From assembly GCA_030949605.1 (NCBI GenBank), contig JAUZSH010000044.1, positions 1 to 64,000 on the forward strand: 64,000 nucleotides of DNA. The letters run 5' to 3'. This DNA comes from Ghiorsea sp. (GTDB taxonomy: Bacteria > Pseudomonadota > Zetaproteobacteria > Mariprofundales > Mariprofundaceae). A program made the translations under genes and the position numbers. Positions 20,146-28,602 of the stretch are shown here, one piece after another. Within the stretch, counting starts at the first letter, position 1. Each line of letters begins with the position of its first letter. The notes beneath the pieces were generated by a model, which saw only the letters and a program-made list of their open reading frames with translations, was not told the DNA's origin and ran no database searches.

Positions 20146-21148
20146 TATATCCATTATCGAACAAATTTTTGCGGCTCGAAATTTCGGTGATAATGAAGCA
20201 GCAGAATCATTGCTGAAAGGATTGTCACCCGAAATAAGAACATGCTTTGAAGCGTACCTTCCGGGGCGTTGCTCATCCGATTGTCCGCCAGTAGTTGCGG
20301 CTTGGGATGACTTTTATAAGAGCAAATGGTCTGAGTCACTGAGCTTGTTTACATCGGCACTATCGGATAAACCATGGCAGGCTCTTGCGGCTTTGGGAAT
20401 AGGACGGATCGCCACCAGATGGGGTGAATGGGCAGTAGCTCGCCAATGGTTATTGTACGCCATGCTGGAATCCAGACATAAATATAATGATTTTTTACTC
20501 ATGCAGTGCCACGGCGCAATGGGTGAATTGATGCTGAGAACCCAGCATTATCATGAATCACTACAGCATATGCAGTTGGCTTACGCATTATGTCCTGCAG
20601 GGCATCCTCAACGTCAGCGCCAATACAGTTATATAGGCATGCCGTTGGCTCGGCTCGGTAAGTGCCAGATTGCTGAGGGATATTATATGAGCGCTTATTA
20701 TCTTGCTATAGATCAGCATGATAGCATAAGCGCAATGCACGCTCTATCCAGGCGTGCGGCATTGGTATTGTATGATTATGATGTGGATTTGGACGATGTT
20801 AAAAAGTCATTGTTTGCCTTGAGTCAGGATGTTGATTTAAAACAATATGGCTCTCGAATCCCTTTGGATTATTTTAATGTTGTCTCATTCTGGTCGCAGT
20901 GGAAACACACTGATGATAAGGAGATGACCTTGCTTGAAAATCTATTCGGAGGTGCTCCTTGGGAATCGCGTGTAATCGCTGCAGTTTGTGGCTCCTCCTG
21001 CATTGATCCACAGCTTAATTTTCCACCAGTTACTTCTGATTTTAATCCGATACACTTGCGAAATATCATTATCGAAGATGCCTGTATTGTGAATAAACTA
21101 GAAACAGCAGAGCAGCTTCAAAATTGTTTGAAAACGTTCTTTATTTAA
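20132..21148 (+). CDS. TPR-repeat protein in the Csx16 operon
   Basis: Intact protein of 338 residues. Helical repeats such as WSESLSLFTSALSDKPWQAL, GEWAVARQWLLYAMLES and RTQHYHESLQHMQLAYALCP fit tetratricopeptide repeats (about residues 60-230). No signal peptide or catalytic motif is seen, so a scaffold or partner role is likely. The start overlaps the dehydrogenase gene. The stop is directly followed by a MITE-like element, so the natural C-terminus may have been altered. Confidence 0.65.
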   Translation: MQHTDISIIEQIFAARNFGDNEAAESLLKGLSPEIRTCFEAYLPGRCSSDCPPVVAAWDDFYKSKWSESLSLFTSALSDKPWQALAALGIGRIATRWGEWAVARQWLLYAMLESRHKYNDFLLMQCHGAMGELMLRTQHYHESLQHMQLAYALCPAGHPQRQRQYSYIGMPLARLGKCQIAEGYYMSAYYLAIDQHDSISAMHALSRRAALVLYDYDVDLDDVKKSLFALSQDVDLKQYGSRIPLDYFNVVSFWSQWKHTDDKEMTLLENLFGGAPWESRVIAAVCGSSCIDPQLNFPPVTSDFNPIHLRNIIIEDACIVNKLETAEQLQNCLKTFFI

Positions 21149-21311
21149 CCCACATTATTCATAAATCGTCGTGATGATTGCGTAGAACCTTTGTTTGCAA
21201 CGAATTTTAAAGAAATCGCTCGTAGCCGCGCTTACTAACGATTGATGAGATATTTATTGCGAACAAAGGGACAAGCGGTGGCGCGCGCGCCGTACTTGTG
21301 AATACTGCGGG
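21149..21311. mobile_element. MITE-like element with CCCGCATTATTCA ends
   Basis: The 163-bp segment is closely related to 59100-59259 and ends in inverse sequences (CCCACATTATTCA and TGTGAATACTGCGGG). The second copy carries a 4-bp target duplication. It begins immediately after the stop codon of the TPR gene. A further right-end-like scrap (ATGAATTATGCGGG) lies at about 22706-22720. Confidence 0.7.
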
Positions 21312-21316
21312 CTAAT

Positions 21317-21426
21317 CTGATGTTGCGCACTTTGTTGTAGGAAAGAATGACACCATCCTCGGTTGTAGGCGTAGATTTGAGTGCTACCTTTATTCGTTGA
21401 AATGAACGGTAATACTGCAATCTCAA
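21317..21426. mobile_element. Truncated copy of the CTGATGTTACGCAC MITE
   Basis: It starts CTGATGTTGCGCACTTTGTT and runs parallel to the elements at 22445 and 58985 (shared GAACGGTAATACTGC) for about 110 bp before similarity stops. It has no right end. It lies directly after another MITE and before the first repB gene. Confidence 0.6.
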
Positions 21427-21505
21427 TGTGAGTAGTCACAAGGCAATTACAAAGAAATGACAGAAAAAGAAATTGATGAGCTTTATCAAAAACTCGAAAC
21501 TTGAT

Positions 21506-21518
21506 GTTACTGCGTAAC
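21506..21518. repeat. Palindrome GTTACTGCGTAAC, copy 1
   Basis: A 13-bp palindrome just past the 3' end of the first repB gene. The same sequence lies past the second repB (36157-36169), in front of a plasmid regulator gene (40021-40033) and, with one change, at 37400-37412. It is probably an operator or recombination site of the plasmid backbone. Confidence 0.55.
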
Positions 21519-21524
21519 GCAATT

Positions 21525-22445
21525 CTAAAGCAACCTATTTTTCTGCTCGATTTTAAATGTCGCACCGGCCTTCAACTCATTGTACAAGTTGTGCCTGCCA
21601 AACTCGCCGAAATCCGCGCTATAGTCGCCACTTAAGCCCGTGATTTCATTGCCATTAACCTTTACCACATGACCAATTTTAAACGCCCTTTTGATAGCCT
21701 CAAGTTCTTTTAAAATGCGTTTTTCAGCCTTGGACTTGGGCTTTATATCCGCTGATTTTCGCGTCACTGTGAATTTAAAAGCGTGAATTAACCGCCCTTT
21801 TTTTATTTGCTCAAGCTCAACATTCAAAGGGCTAAATTGATTAATTTCACGCACGGCAATGTCGATCACTCGCTTTCTAAAATCTTTGTGCGCTTTGTAC
21901 TTTGTACCTAACTCGAACATATCACGCATATCCTGCTTTTTTATTTCATAAATAGTCTTTAATTGGTTCGACTTCTGCTGACCATCTGCCATTTTTAGAA
22001 GTTCGTAAATTCGTATTGAATAAATGCTTGTCATTTGTGCAATATCTTTCAATCCAAACCTTGTAAAATCAGCACTTAAACGCTCAAGGTAAGGCATAAA
22101 GAACTCACTAAAATCAAGCATGATTTCGCCTTCACCCTCTTGCCACATCTGACGAGAAAGCACGTTGATTGCACCTCCATCATAAACCACGCCATCAATT
22201 TCAGTTTTTCCAACTTTGATAATTCTCTGCTGAAGCCTCTGTGCAGCCTCTTTCATGTTTTTATAAGCGTATGACGTACCAAACTCTTTGCAGTAGTCCT
22301 GGTGTCGAATTGTGAAGCGTCTGGGGTTGGTTGTGTTGTCACGTCTGACTTGGCTTATGCAAAGCATCATTAAACGCTGCTCATCGAGCGTTAGGCGATA
22401 AGATGCTTTTATTGCGGCATTGTGCTTTACAATTTGTTTATTCAC
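21525..22445 (-). CDS. repB: RepB replication initiator (Rep_3), copy 1
   Basis: Protein of 306 residues starting NKQIVKHNAAIKASYRLTLD, with the Rep_3 (PF01051) two-winged-helix layout: RLMMLCISQVRR, FGLKDIAQMTSIYSIRIYEL and a C-terminal winged helix. It binds iterons to start plasmid replication. It is almost identical to the copy at 36197-37099, but the start codon here is GTG. A MITE is inserted exactly in the start codon, so the native ATG, promoter and iterons are missing. Expression is therefore doubtful. Confidence 0.9.
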   Translation of the reverse strand: MNKQIVKHNAAIKASYRLTLDEQRLMMLCISQVRRDNTTNPRRFTIRHQDYCKEFGTSYAYKNMKEAAQRLQQRIIKVGKTEIDGVVYDGGAINVLSRQMWQEGEGEIMLDFSEFFMPYLERLSADFTRFGLKDIAQMTSIYSIRIYELLKMADGQQKSNQLKTIYEIKKQDMRDMFELGTKYKAHKDFRKRVIDIAVREINQFSPLNVELEQIKKGRLIHAFKFTVTRKSADIKPKSKAEKRILKELEAIKRAFKIGHVVKVNGNEITGLSGDYSADFGEFGRHNLYNELKAGATFKIEQKNRLL

Positions 22446-22704
22446 TGATGTTACGCACTTTGTTGAAAGAATATTACTCTCATTTGTAGTGCGTCAACTG
22501 CAGTAATACCTTTATTCGTTAAAAATGAACGGTAATACTGCGATCTCAATATAGGGAGTGGGGCTTTAGCCGCATGAGAAGCACCATCATGCATGCGCGA
22601 CTAAAGTCGCACTTCACTCCAATCTGTGACTTTCTGCCATATGTTTTCTCGCTCCTGTGTTCTTGCGTGGAAATGACAATTTTAGCCCGACTGCGTAACA
22701 TCAC
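22445..22704. mobile_element. MITE (CTGATGTTACGCAC family) at the repB start codon
   Basis: The left end CTGATGTTACGCACTTTGTT and the right end CTGCGTAACATCA are imperfect inverses. The 260-bp element is collinear with 58985-59452 minus the insertion that copy carries. It contains an inverted pair GGCTTTAGCCGCATGAGAAG ... ACTAAAGTCGCAC. No matching target duplication is seen on the right, so a deletion or recombination has removed the original right flank. Confidence 0.8.
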
Positions 22705-22775
22705 TTATGAATTATGCGGGCTAGATGGCTTTTTATGGTACTGGGCTGGCTTTTGATGGTAATCTATAGCAATTT

Positions 22776-23528
22776 TTAATCTAGCAAACTCATTTGATTT
22801 TCAGGATAAAAGTCAAAGACCAAGCGTTTGACTTTGCGCCCTGCTTTAAGGGCGGTATATTCAACGGTATAGCCACTGTTTTTGCTTAACTCTTTCATGG
22901 CAGGCTCTAGCACTTTGCGGCGCATTTCACCAAATGCTTGATAGGATTTGGGCAACTCTAGAACCTTGATAAATTCATCTAAATTTAGTTCAAAATGCCC
23001 GTGGCTTTTGTGCATCATCATAAGTTCTAAAATGCGCCAAGAATAGATTTTTTTGAGGGCTTTTGATTGTTCCAGCTTATATGTCGTAAAACGCTTGGTA
23101 AGCTTGGTTAAATGCGGTACAATCTCATCATAAAACTGTAACTCAATCCAACCCTCACCTTCATAATACTTGGCTTTATTCACCCATCGAATATCCGTGA
23201 TTATCTGCCCTTTTTTACCCTGCTCGATAAAGGTTATCTTGCGGCCAAAAAGCCCACGTCCTGCGGCTCTCAAGTCTCTGAAAGAAACCTTTTGGGCTAT
23301 ACCATAAGTCTTTTCAAATTCACTTGCCGTGACCCGTATGGATGGCGACTTCAACGGCTTGCGACTGTCAATTTTTGACGCAGCAAGGGCTACAAGTCGT
23401 TTCTCATTGAGTGTTAGAGCATAACCCGATTGAACCAAAGCATTGCTCATTGCAACCACATAGCTGCTTTTGTCATCATGTAGCTTCATGTCCTTCATCT
23501 GATTATTGCTTAGTTCTCTCGACGACAT
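22776..23528 (-). CDS. Second type of Rep_3 replication initiator
   Basis: Protein of 250 residues. SGYALTLNEKRLVALAASKI and LEQSKALKKIYSWRILELMM are the two landmark segments of Rep_3 initiators; the C-terminus RKVKRLVFDFYPE is the second winged helix. It is clearly divergent from the two RepB copies. Directly upstream lies an origin-like region with 22-bp iterons and a DnaA box, so this initiator still has its own origin. Confidence 0.88.
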   Translation of the reverse strand: MSSRELSNNQMKDMKLHDDKSSYVVAMSNALVQSGYALTLNEKRLVALAASKIDSRKPLKSPSIRVTASEFEKTYGIAQKVSFRDLRAAGRGLFGRKITFIEQGKKGQIITDIRWVNKAKYYEGEGWIELQFYDEIVPHLTKLTKRFTTYKLEQSKALKKIYSWRILELMMMHKSHGHFELNLDEFIKVLELPKSYQAFGEMRRKVLEPAMKELSKNSGYTVEYTALKAGRKVKRLVFDFYPENQMSLLD

Positions 23529-23552
23529 ATTAACCCCTGCTTTAAACCCTAA

Positions 23553-23840
23553 AGATGTACTACTTGATGGTATTATTGTATTAAAAAATAAATGTACACT
23601 ATAGGGCTACGAAGGCAATAAGTTTTTGGACACCGTACCATCAAATTGCCATAGTTCGACCATCAAATTGCCATAGTTCGACCATCAAATTGCCATAGTT
23701 CGACCATCAAATTGTACATCTATAAACGACCTCAACCCTTGGAAATAAACAATCTAGGAAGCCGTAAACAAGACATAAAAACATAGTTAATATAAAACAA
23801 GGGAAAAACTGGCGCACCTAGGCTGTGGATAACTTTAGCC
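23553..23840. other. Iteron origin of replication (first)
   Basis: Three perfect 22-bp repeats ACCATCAAATTGCCATAGTT... start at 23637, 23659 and 23681, with a partial fourth at 23703. An inverted partial copy (CTTGATGGTA, about 23562) sits near the rep start and is a likely autoregulatory site. A perfect DnaA box (TGTGGATAA) is at 23824-23832, and the stretch between is AT-rich. This is the classic arrangement for Rep_3 plasmids. Confidence 0.85.
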
Positions 23841-24088
23841 AAACTGTGCAGATGCGATTCACCCTGTTCAGCATGCGTTCACAGCGCAACCGCAGGTTTG
23901 CAACCTCGCTCGCTAGCTAAAGATTAGCGGCTTTGCCGCAGTTTAACCACTGTTTAGTTCGCGCCCTGCTTTCGCACTTAATCCGTAACGTACAAATTTG
24001 ATGCACCTGCGGTGCGGCGGTTAGCAAAAAAGGTGTGGTAGAGGTTTATCTTCACACATACCCGCCAAGCAATAGCGCGGCAGTAGTG
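23841..24088. other. No gene seen between origin and coiled-coil gene
   Basis: I see no supported gene in this stretch. It is comparatively GC-rich with short inverted motifs (for example GCTCGCTAGC near 23909) and is probably part of the plasmid origin backbone. Confidence 0.4.
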
Positions 24089-24497
24089 CTAGAATCGAGG
24101 CGTTTCCAGCCTGTCGATTTTTCTTTTCAAACGCATGATTACGGCATCTTTGCCTTTCATTTTTTGAATCAAAAGCGCATTTTCATTTTCTTGGTTGGCA
24201 AGCATACGCTTGTATTTTTCAATATCTGCATAAGCATTTTCTAGGTGTTTGCTGCTTTCGTTTTTGTTGCGAAACAGATTTTCGATTTGCGAAGCATGTA
24301 TTTTTTCAATATCTGCAATCGATCTTTGTTTTTCATATGCAAGACCTGCTTTTAGTTTTTTTTCTCTTGATTCAAAATCGTAATCTAACCAAGCAATCAA
24401 ACCTACTACTAAAAGAGCTACAGCAGACCCTGTAACGACTAAAACGACCCAAGAGCCCTTGACACACCCCAGCCCTTAAAGGTCCGTTTCTAGCCAT
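24089..24497 (-). pseudogene. Membrane-anchored coiled-coil plasmid protein, frameshifted
   Basis: The best start is ATG 24497 (MARNGPLRAGV), overlapping the end of the small gene upstream. After one indel near 24465 the frame gives a transmembrane helix (SWVVLVVTGSAVALLVVGLI) followed by about 90 residues of charged coiled coil (ENALLIQKMKGKDAVIMRLK). A TTG at 24400 opens the surviving frame. The family is unknown; such proteins occur next to plasmid integrases. Confidence 0.5.
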
Positions 24498-24588
24498 TGT
24501 AAAGCACCAGCCCTATGTTTTGAATGCCCTCATTTGCAAACCAAATCAAAGCTAATGCGGCTGCAATCGAAGCCAGTAAAATTTTCAT
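24490..24588 (-). CDS. 32-aa hydrophobic peptide
   Basis: MKILLASIAAALALIWFANE followed by a short polar tail. This is one membrane helix or signal-like segment. Its stop overlaps the start of the coiled-coil gene and its start overlaps the integrase stop by 4 bases, so the three form an apparent operon. Function unknown. Confidence 0.5.
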   Translation of the reverse strand: MKILLASIAAALALIWFANEGIQNIGLVLYNG

Positions 24589-25453
24589 CGTAAATACACC
24601 TCGGTTATTGATGCTCTGAAATGCCCCATTTCTTGGCTCACAATTTGCAAACGCTCTTCCCTCACATACTCATAGCGAAGCTCATGCATACGTTCTTGGG
24701 CGTAACTGTGGCGTAAGCCATGCGCACCACTGCTTCTGCCTATTCCTCTTTGGCTTGCCCTGGTGAATGATGCGGACCAGGCATTGCCACCACCAATGAC
24801 ATAGCTTCGCTCATAGTGTACGCCTCTATCTGTCACTTTTTCGCTTTGGGGTAGCCTGTACCCTTCTAGCCGCTCTGAAAGCTCTCTAGGGAGCTGAATT
24901 TCGCGAGTTAAGCCACCTTTACCAGTCACGGTATAGCTTACGCCCTTACGCCCTTGAAACTTCGCTTCGTGGGCTGGTCGTTCATCGGGCGAATGGTAAG
25001 CAGTTCATGTGCCCGTAGCCCTGCTACATGTGCAATCTCTGTGCTGATTGCATTGTGGGGCGTTTGGTGTGCTGCAACTTCGCGGATTTGTTCGGGTGTG
25101 TAAGCTCGGCTTGCTTGGATGGTCTGAAGTTCACTTTTTATAACTGGAAGGGTCTCTTGGGGAGAAAGCTGGTGGTTGTAGTACTGCATGATTTTTTGCA
25201 TTGCCTGACGCTCAAGGTCAAGTGAGGATTGCTGTACCTTCGTTGCCCTGTCCACTAGGTATTCGGTGGCTAGTTTTGGTGTTAAATTGTTGATTGAAGG
25301 CAAGCCATTATCTTTGAAGTTCTGGGCTATTTGAGTAAGTGCTTGCTCATAATTTCGGAAAGTCCCAACGCTTGAAATTGTTCCCGCCTCATTTAATGCG
25401 TGTACCATTTTTGACGCTTGGGTTTCAGCTTTGGCGAACCATTGCTCACCCAT
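24585..25453 (-). pseudogene. Tyrosine recombinase/integrase, one frameshift
   Basis: About 285 residues over two frames. The N-terminal core-binding part includes FRNYEQALTQIAQNFKDNGL. The catalytic domain carries the first arginine in HVAGLRAHELL, then HGLRHSYAQ (HxxR) and GHFRASITEVYL with the final tyrosine. One indel near 24935 separates the first arginine from HxxR. It is preceded on the same strand by an HTH gene that overlaps its start, a pairing common in plasmid and integron-like integrases. Confidence 0.82.
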
Positions 25454-25667
25454 GTTTTTTTAGCCAGCGATGGATTGTGGATTGAGCAACTTTGGTGCGG
25501 TTTTCACGAAGGAAAAATTGCAGATCACCAAGGCTTGCGCCTGACTTGTGAAGGTTTAAAAGTTGAGTTTCAAGCTTGTCCAACTTTGATTTTTTCACAC
25601 GCTTTTGCTTAAAAGATTTACGCTTGCGCTTAATTTCTTCAAGTTCGCTAACCGCATCAAAATCCAT
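25446..25667 (-). CDS. Small HTH protein upstream of integrase
   Basis: Protein of 73 residues (MDFDAVSELEEIKRKRKSFK ...). The N-terminal half is very basic and charged. The C-terminal GDLQFFLRENRTKVAQSTIH looks like a resolvase- or DUF-type helix-turn-helix. The stop overlaps the integrase start. It is probably a DNA-binding partner or regulator of the recombinase. Confidence 0.6.
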   Translation of the reverse strand: MDFDAVSELEEIKRKRKSFKQKRVKKSKLDKLETQLLNLHKSGASLGDLQFFLRENRTKVAQSTIHRWLKKHG

Positions 25668-25679
25668 AAAAAACACCTA

Positions 25680-26090
25680 AAAAATTTGTAAGAAATAATT
25701 TTGCTTACGCAAAACTGAGAGCCTACTAAGCTTTAATCCCTCGCCCGATTCATGACAAATCAATGTCAAAAGTTGGACTACTGCCACTTAGTTTTTTAAC
25801 CAAAACCAAGGTTTTAAGATTTCTTGAAATCTTGAAATCAGCTAGTTTCTTTTCGCAGAATTTAGCAAAAACGATATCATCCCATATTATTTGCGTGGGG
25901 TTCGCCCTTCTCCTTTTTTGCATCCAAGATTTTTCCGTAAAAAAATCAGCGGGTATGGATGGCGCAACAATTCACCGTAGCAACATTTTGCGACTTTCGA
26001 TTAGGGACTAATATGAAGCAAAGTTGAAATGCTGCCAAGTATTTATTCTTTGCGTATAAAATATTGCGTATATGCTATTCAAAGCTATAT
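25680..26090. other. Intergenic stretch without a supported gene
   Basis: An 82-codon plus-strand frame (25763-26011) is present, but it has no ribosome binding site and a composition unlike its neighbours, so I do not call it. Otherwise AT-rich. Confidence 0.4.
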
Positions 26091-26094
26091 ATAG

Positions 26095-26140
26095 ACGCTA
26101 CTCGCTGTGTTAAACGATAGTGTAACACAGCGAGTAGCGT
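26095..26140. other. Perfect hairpin, 18-bp arms
   Basis: ACGCTACTCGCTGTGTTA at 26095-26112 is exactly inverted at 26123-26140 with a 10-nt loop. It lacks a T-run, so it is not an ordinary intrinsic terminator. The following 200 bp (to about 26330) are GC-rich for this region and uncoding; a structured RNA or a resolution/recombination site is possible. Confidence 0.65.
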
Positions 26141-26434
26141 GTCGACGAGTACGCAATGGTGAAGCAGTGGGTTTGCTTCGTTATTGCCTGCGCCGAGATC
26201 GCAGTCCATCAAAGGCAATGGGGTTGCGCTTGATTGTCTGAGTGAGTGGTGCAGGTACCGCGTCTAGCGCGGTGGGCAGGTGTGAAGCCTGCGGCGTTCA
26301 CCTATGCCTAAAAAAAATGTTTGACCTACTTGACTGTTACATGTAACATATCTTTGTGAGAGGTGAAAAACACGAACGAGAATCAGCTGCCAGCATTGCA
26401 GCAATTTTTAACAGTATTGAAAAAAGAGGGCAGC

Positions 26435-26641
26435 ATGAGTTCAGCAGCTAGGGTGCAAAAGCACCGTGAACATTTACGAGCATCAGGCTTGCGCCCTGTT
26501 CAGATTTGGGTTCCAGACACGCGAACACCTAAATTTAAGGAAGAATGCGTGCGCCAATGCAAGCTTGTTGCTTTGCATGAAGACAAAGAACTTGATGCGT
26601 TTATGGATGAGGCTCTGCAAGATATTGAGGGCTGGGAATGA
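26435..26641 (+). CDS. mazE: MazE-type antitoxin (DUF3018)
   Basis: Protein of 68 residues from ATG 26435: MSSAARVQKHREHLRASGLR, then PVQIWVPDTR and DAFMDEALQDIEGW, the DUF3018 pattern of MazE-family antitoxins. AAAGAGGG precedes the ATG. A GTG start at 26363 would add 24 residues not typical of the family. It overlaps the downstream mazF start by four bases. Confidence 0.85.
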   Translation: MSSAARVQKHREHLRASGLRPVQIWVPDTRTPKFKEECVRQCKLVALHEDKELDAFMDEALQDIEGWE

Positions 26642-26962
26642 AGCGAGGCGACCTAGTCACAATCGTAACCCAAGGCGACTATGGTAAACCAAGACCCGCA
26701 CTTATTATCCAGTCTGATTTTTTTTAGTGAAAACTTGAGTCTGACGGTTCTTCCAATCACATCACACTTGGTTGATGCTCCTCTTTTACGCATTAACTTA
26801 GAAGCCAATGCACAAACGAACCTAAACAAACCATCGCAAGTCATGGTTGACAAGATAACGACTGTGCAACGGGAAAAATCGAGGCTTGTTTTTGGATCCA
26901 TTGACCATAAAACAATGGTAGAAATAGAGCGTTGTTTGTCTGTATTCATTGGCTTGGGCTAA
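26638..26962 (+). pseudogene. mazF: MazF/PemK-type toxin, frameshifted in a T-run
   Basis: MKRGDLVTIVTQGDYGKPRP leads to ALIIQSDFF and then a premature stop. Removing one T of an 8-T run (about 26719-26726) restores SENLSLTVLPITSHLVDAPL and the normal C-terminus EIERCLSVFIGLG. MazF toxins are mRNA interferases. The homopolymer location makes sequencing error or phase-variation-like slippage equally plausible. Confidence 0.82.
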
Positions 26963-26984
26963 TCAAAACAAATCTTGTTGCAGG

Positions 26985-27237
26985 TTGTCAACGAACCCAA
27001 ACAGCACAGAAGCAATCTTGTGCACTTTTCAATCTCTTTAACCGCAGGCACATATTCAACCACACCGCCTTTCCAGCGTTGTTTATACTCAAGCATAGTT
27101 GCAAACATTGCCCATCCCGCATCAAGGATGGACTTGGCTTTTATATTTACACCGTGCTTCTCACTATTGCCCTTCGCAGATTTTGACATACGCGATACAC
27201 CAAGCTTTTCCATGAATATCATTGCGTGGTTCTTGCT
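26985..27237 (-). pseudogene. Fragment of TnpB
   Basis: The minus strand encodes NHAMIFMEKLGVSRMSKSAK and WAMFATMLEYKQRWKGGVVE, almost identical to the internal part of the intact TnpB at 32442-33644. Both ends are missing: the RuvC-I part and the zinc finger are lost. It is joined to unrelated sequence on both sides. Confidence 0.8.
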
Positions 27238-27239
27238 GA

Positions 27240-27603
27240 TTATAATACCCCAAGAAATTCAAACAAAGAAACTGCATTCCTTATTCCAATACCTTCGCCA
27301 GTTTTAGAGAATACATTGGTAAAAAATCCTAGTGTTTGTAACACATTGATTTAGAAAGCGTATATTAAAAATAACATCGGGGTTTGGGGGATGTTATGGT
27401 TACTCGCTTGCTTTGCGCGAAACGCGCTGAATCTTGGCGAAGGTATTGTAAACTGCGTGGGTTAGATATATCACGTGCCAATCAAGTTTGGAGCACGGAT
27501 ATTACCTACATCAAAATAGGTGGTGGCATGGTTTATTTGGCTGCAGTGATTGACTGGCATTCCAAGGCTATTTTATCGCATAAAATAGCCAATATAGTAA
27601 TTC
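27240..27603 (+). pseudogene. IS3-family remnant split by a MITE
   Basis: 27240-27286 resembles the segment at 31497-31545 (shared CCCCA.GAAATTCA.ACAAAG), which precedes an IS3 orfA. After the MITE, 27449-27603 encodes RANQVWSTDITYIKIGGGMV and YLAAVIDWHSKAILSHKIAN, the first catalytic-Asp region of an IS3-type OrfB. The rest is lost where the IS4-type element begins. Confidence 0.7.
27287..27448. mobile_element. MITE with CAATACCTTCGCCA ends
   Basis: A 162-bp element with 14-bp inverse ends CAATACCTTCGCCA. It is collinear with 30137-30330 apart from a missing block of about 30 bp. The interior contains GGGGATGTTATGG and TGTAACACATTGATTTAG, shared with the other copy. It sits inside an IS3-type orfB remnant. 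No target duplication is visible. Confidence 0.8.
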
Positions 27604-27604
27604 A

Positions 27605-27969
27605 CTGATGTTACGCACCCAGCATCTTGAACCTTTGTAATTCCTCAAAAGCTACCTTGACGGCTTTGATGTAAAGCTGTCGTTTTAAAGCGAAGGCATT
27701 CATCTTTTTAATGATGCTTAACGTTTCCAGCTGAGCGGCCGCATAGAGGGACATAAAGACGTGATTACTCTGCGTTCTTTTTACTTTGCTGATGTTACGC
27801 ACCCAGCATCTTGAACCTTTGTAATTCCTCAAAAGCTACCTTGACGGCTTTGATGTAAAGCTGTCGTTTTAAAGCGAAGGCATTCATCTTTTTAATGATG
27901 CTTAACGTTTCCAGCTGAGCGGCCGCATAGAGGGACATAAAGACGTGATTGCTCTGCGTTCTTTTTACT
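27605..27969. repeat. 184-bp tandem duplication of the element end
   Basis: 27605-27785 is repeated at 27789-27969 with a period of 184 bp and one difference. The copies include the terminal inverted repeat and the last part of the transposase gene, so the element has two potential left ends. Confidence 0.88.
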
Positions 27970-28602
27970 TTGGTTGGCGACTTTGCCAAGGCAGTGTTTG
28001 ATTTTATATTTTTATGAAAGACTTCGACTTTCCACCGTTTTTTGTAGGTTGTCTCAAGGGTCTCTTTGGTTAAGTTCAAATCGTTAGTGATCAAATATAA
28101 TATGCCTATGCTGTCATCTTTGTTTGTAAAAACTTGGCGGTGCAAAAGGACTGGAAAGTCCTGACCTTTTACCCACCCTTGTACAGGCTCTTCTGACCAT
28201 TCTAACTTATCAATACGTACAAATTTTCCCTGTTTCTTGTCTTTCAAGCTAAGCGCAACAAGGCGGTTACTTTTAGGGCAATGATAAAATGTTTCTTTAT
28301 CTTTTTGTGCACAAAAGCCATGTTTTCACTTGAGGAAAACCAACTGTCTGCCAAGATATAACGCCATTTCAATTGGTTCTTCTGGCATGCTGAAATCATG
28401 CTGCGTAGCAGCTCATTTTTGGTAACATCGCTTCTCCTTTTTTCTTTGCGCGTCTTGACATCACTAAAGCGTATCGGCTTGGTAATGAGTTCAAAGGCGA
28501 CAGGTAAACTTACATCGTTTGCATGGTACAAACAGTTCAACAAGTTGATGCCTTTGACTGAGCGGTTGACCGTATGATCAAAATGCCAGCAGATTAAATC
28601 AC

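Noticed and set aside
21149-21311. Replication origin or attachment site at the TPR gene end
   Set aside because: The same 160-bp sequence occurs at 59100-59259 with a target duplication, so it is a mobile element.
25763-26011. 82-codon plus-strand frame as a small gene
   Set aside because: No Shine-Dalgarno, no recognisable motif, and it sits in AT-rich intergenic DNA.
26150-26290. tRNA or known riboswitch in the GC-rich stretch before mazE
   Set aside because: No cloverleaf with CCA-type ends and no known aptamer pattern could be drawn.
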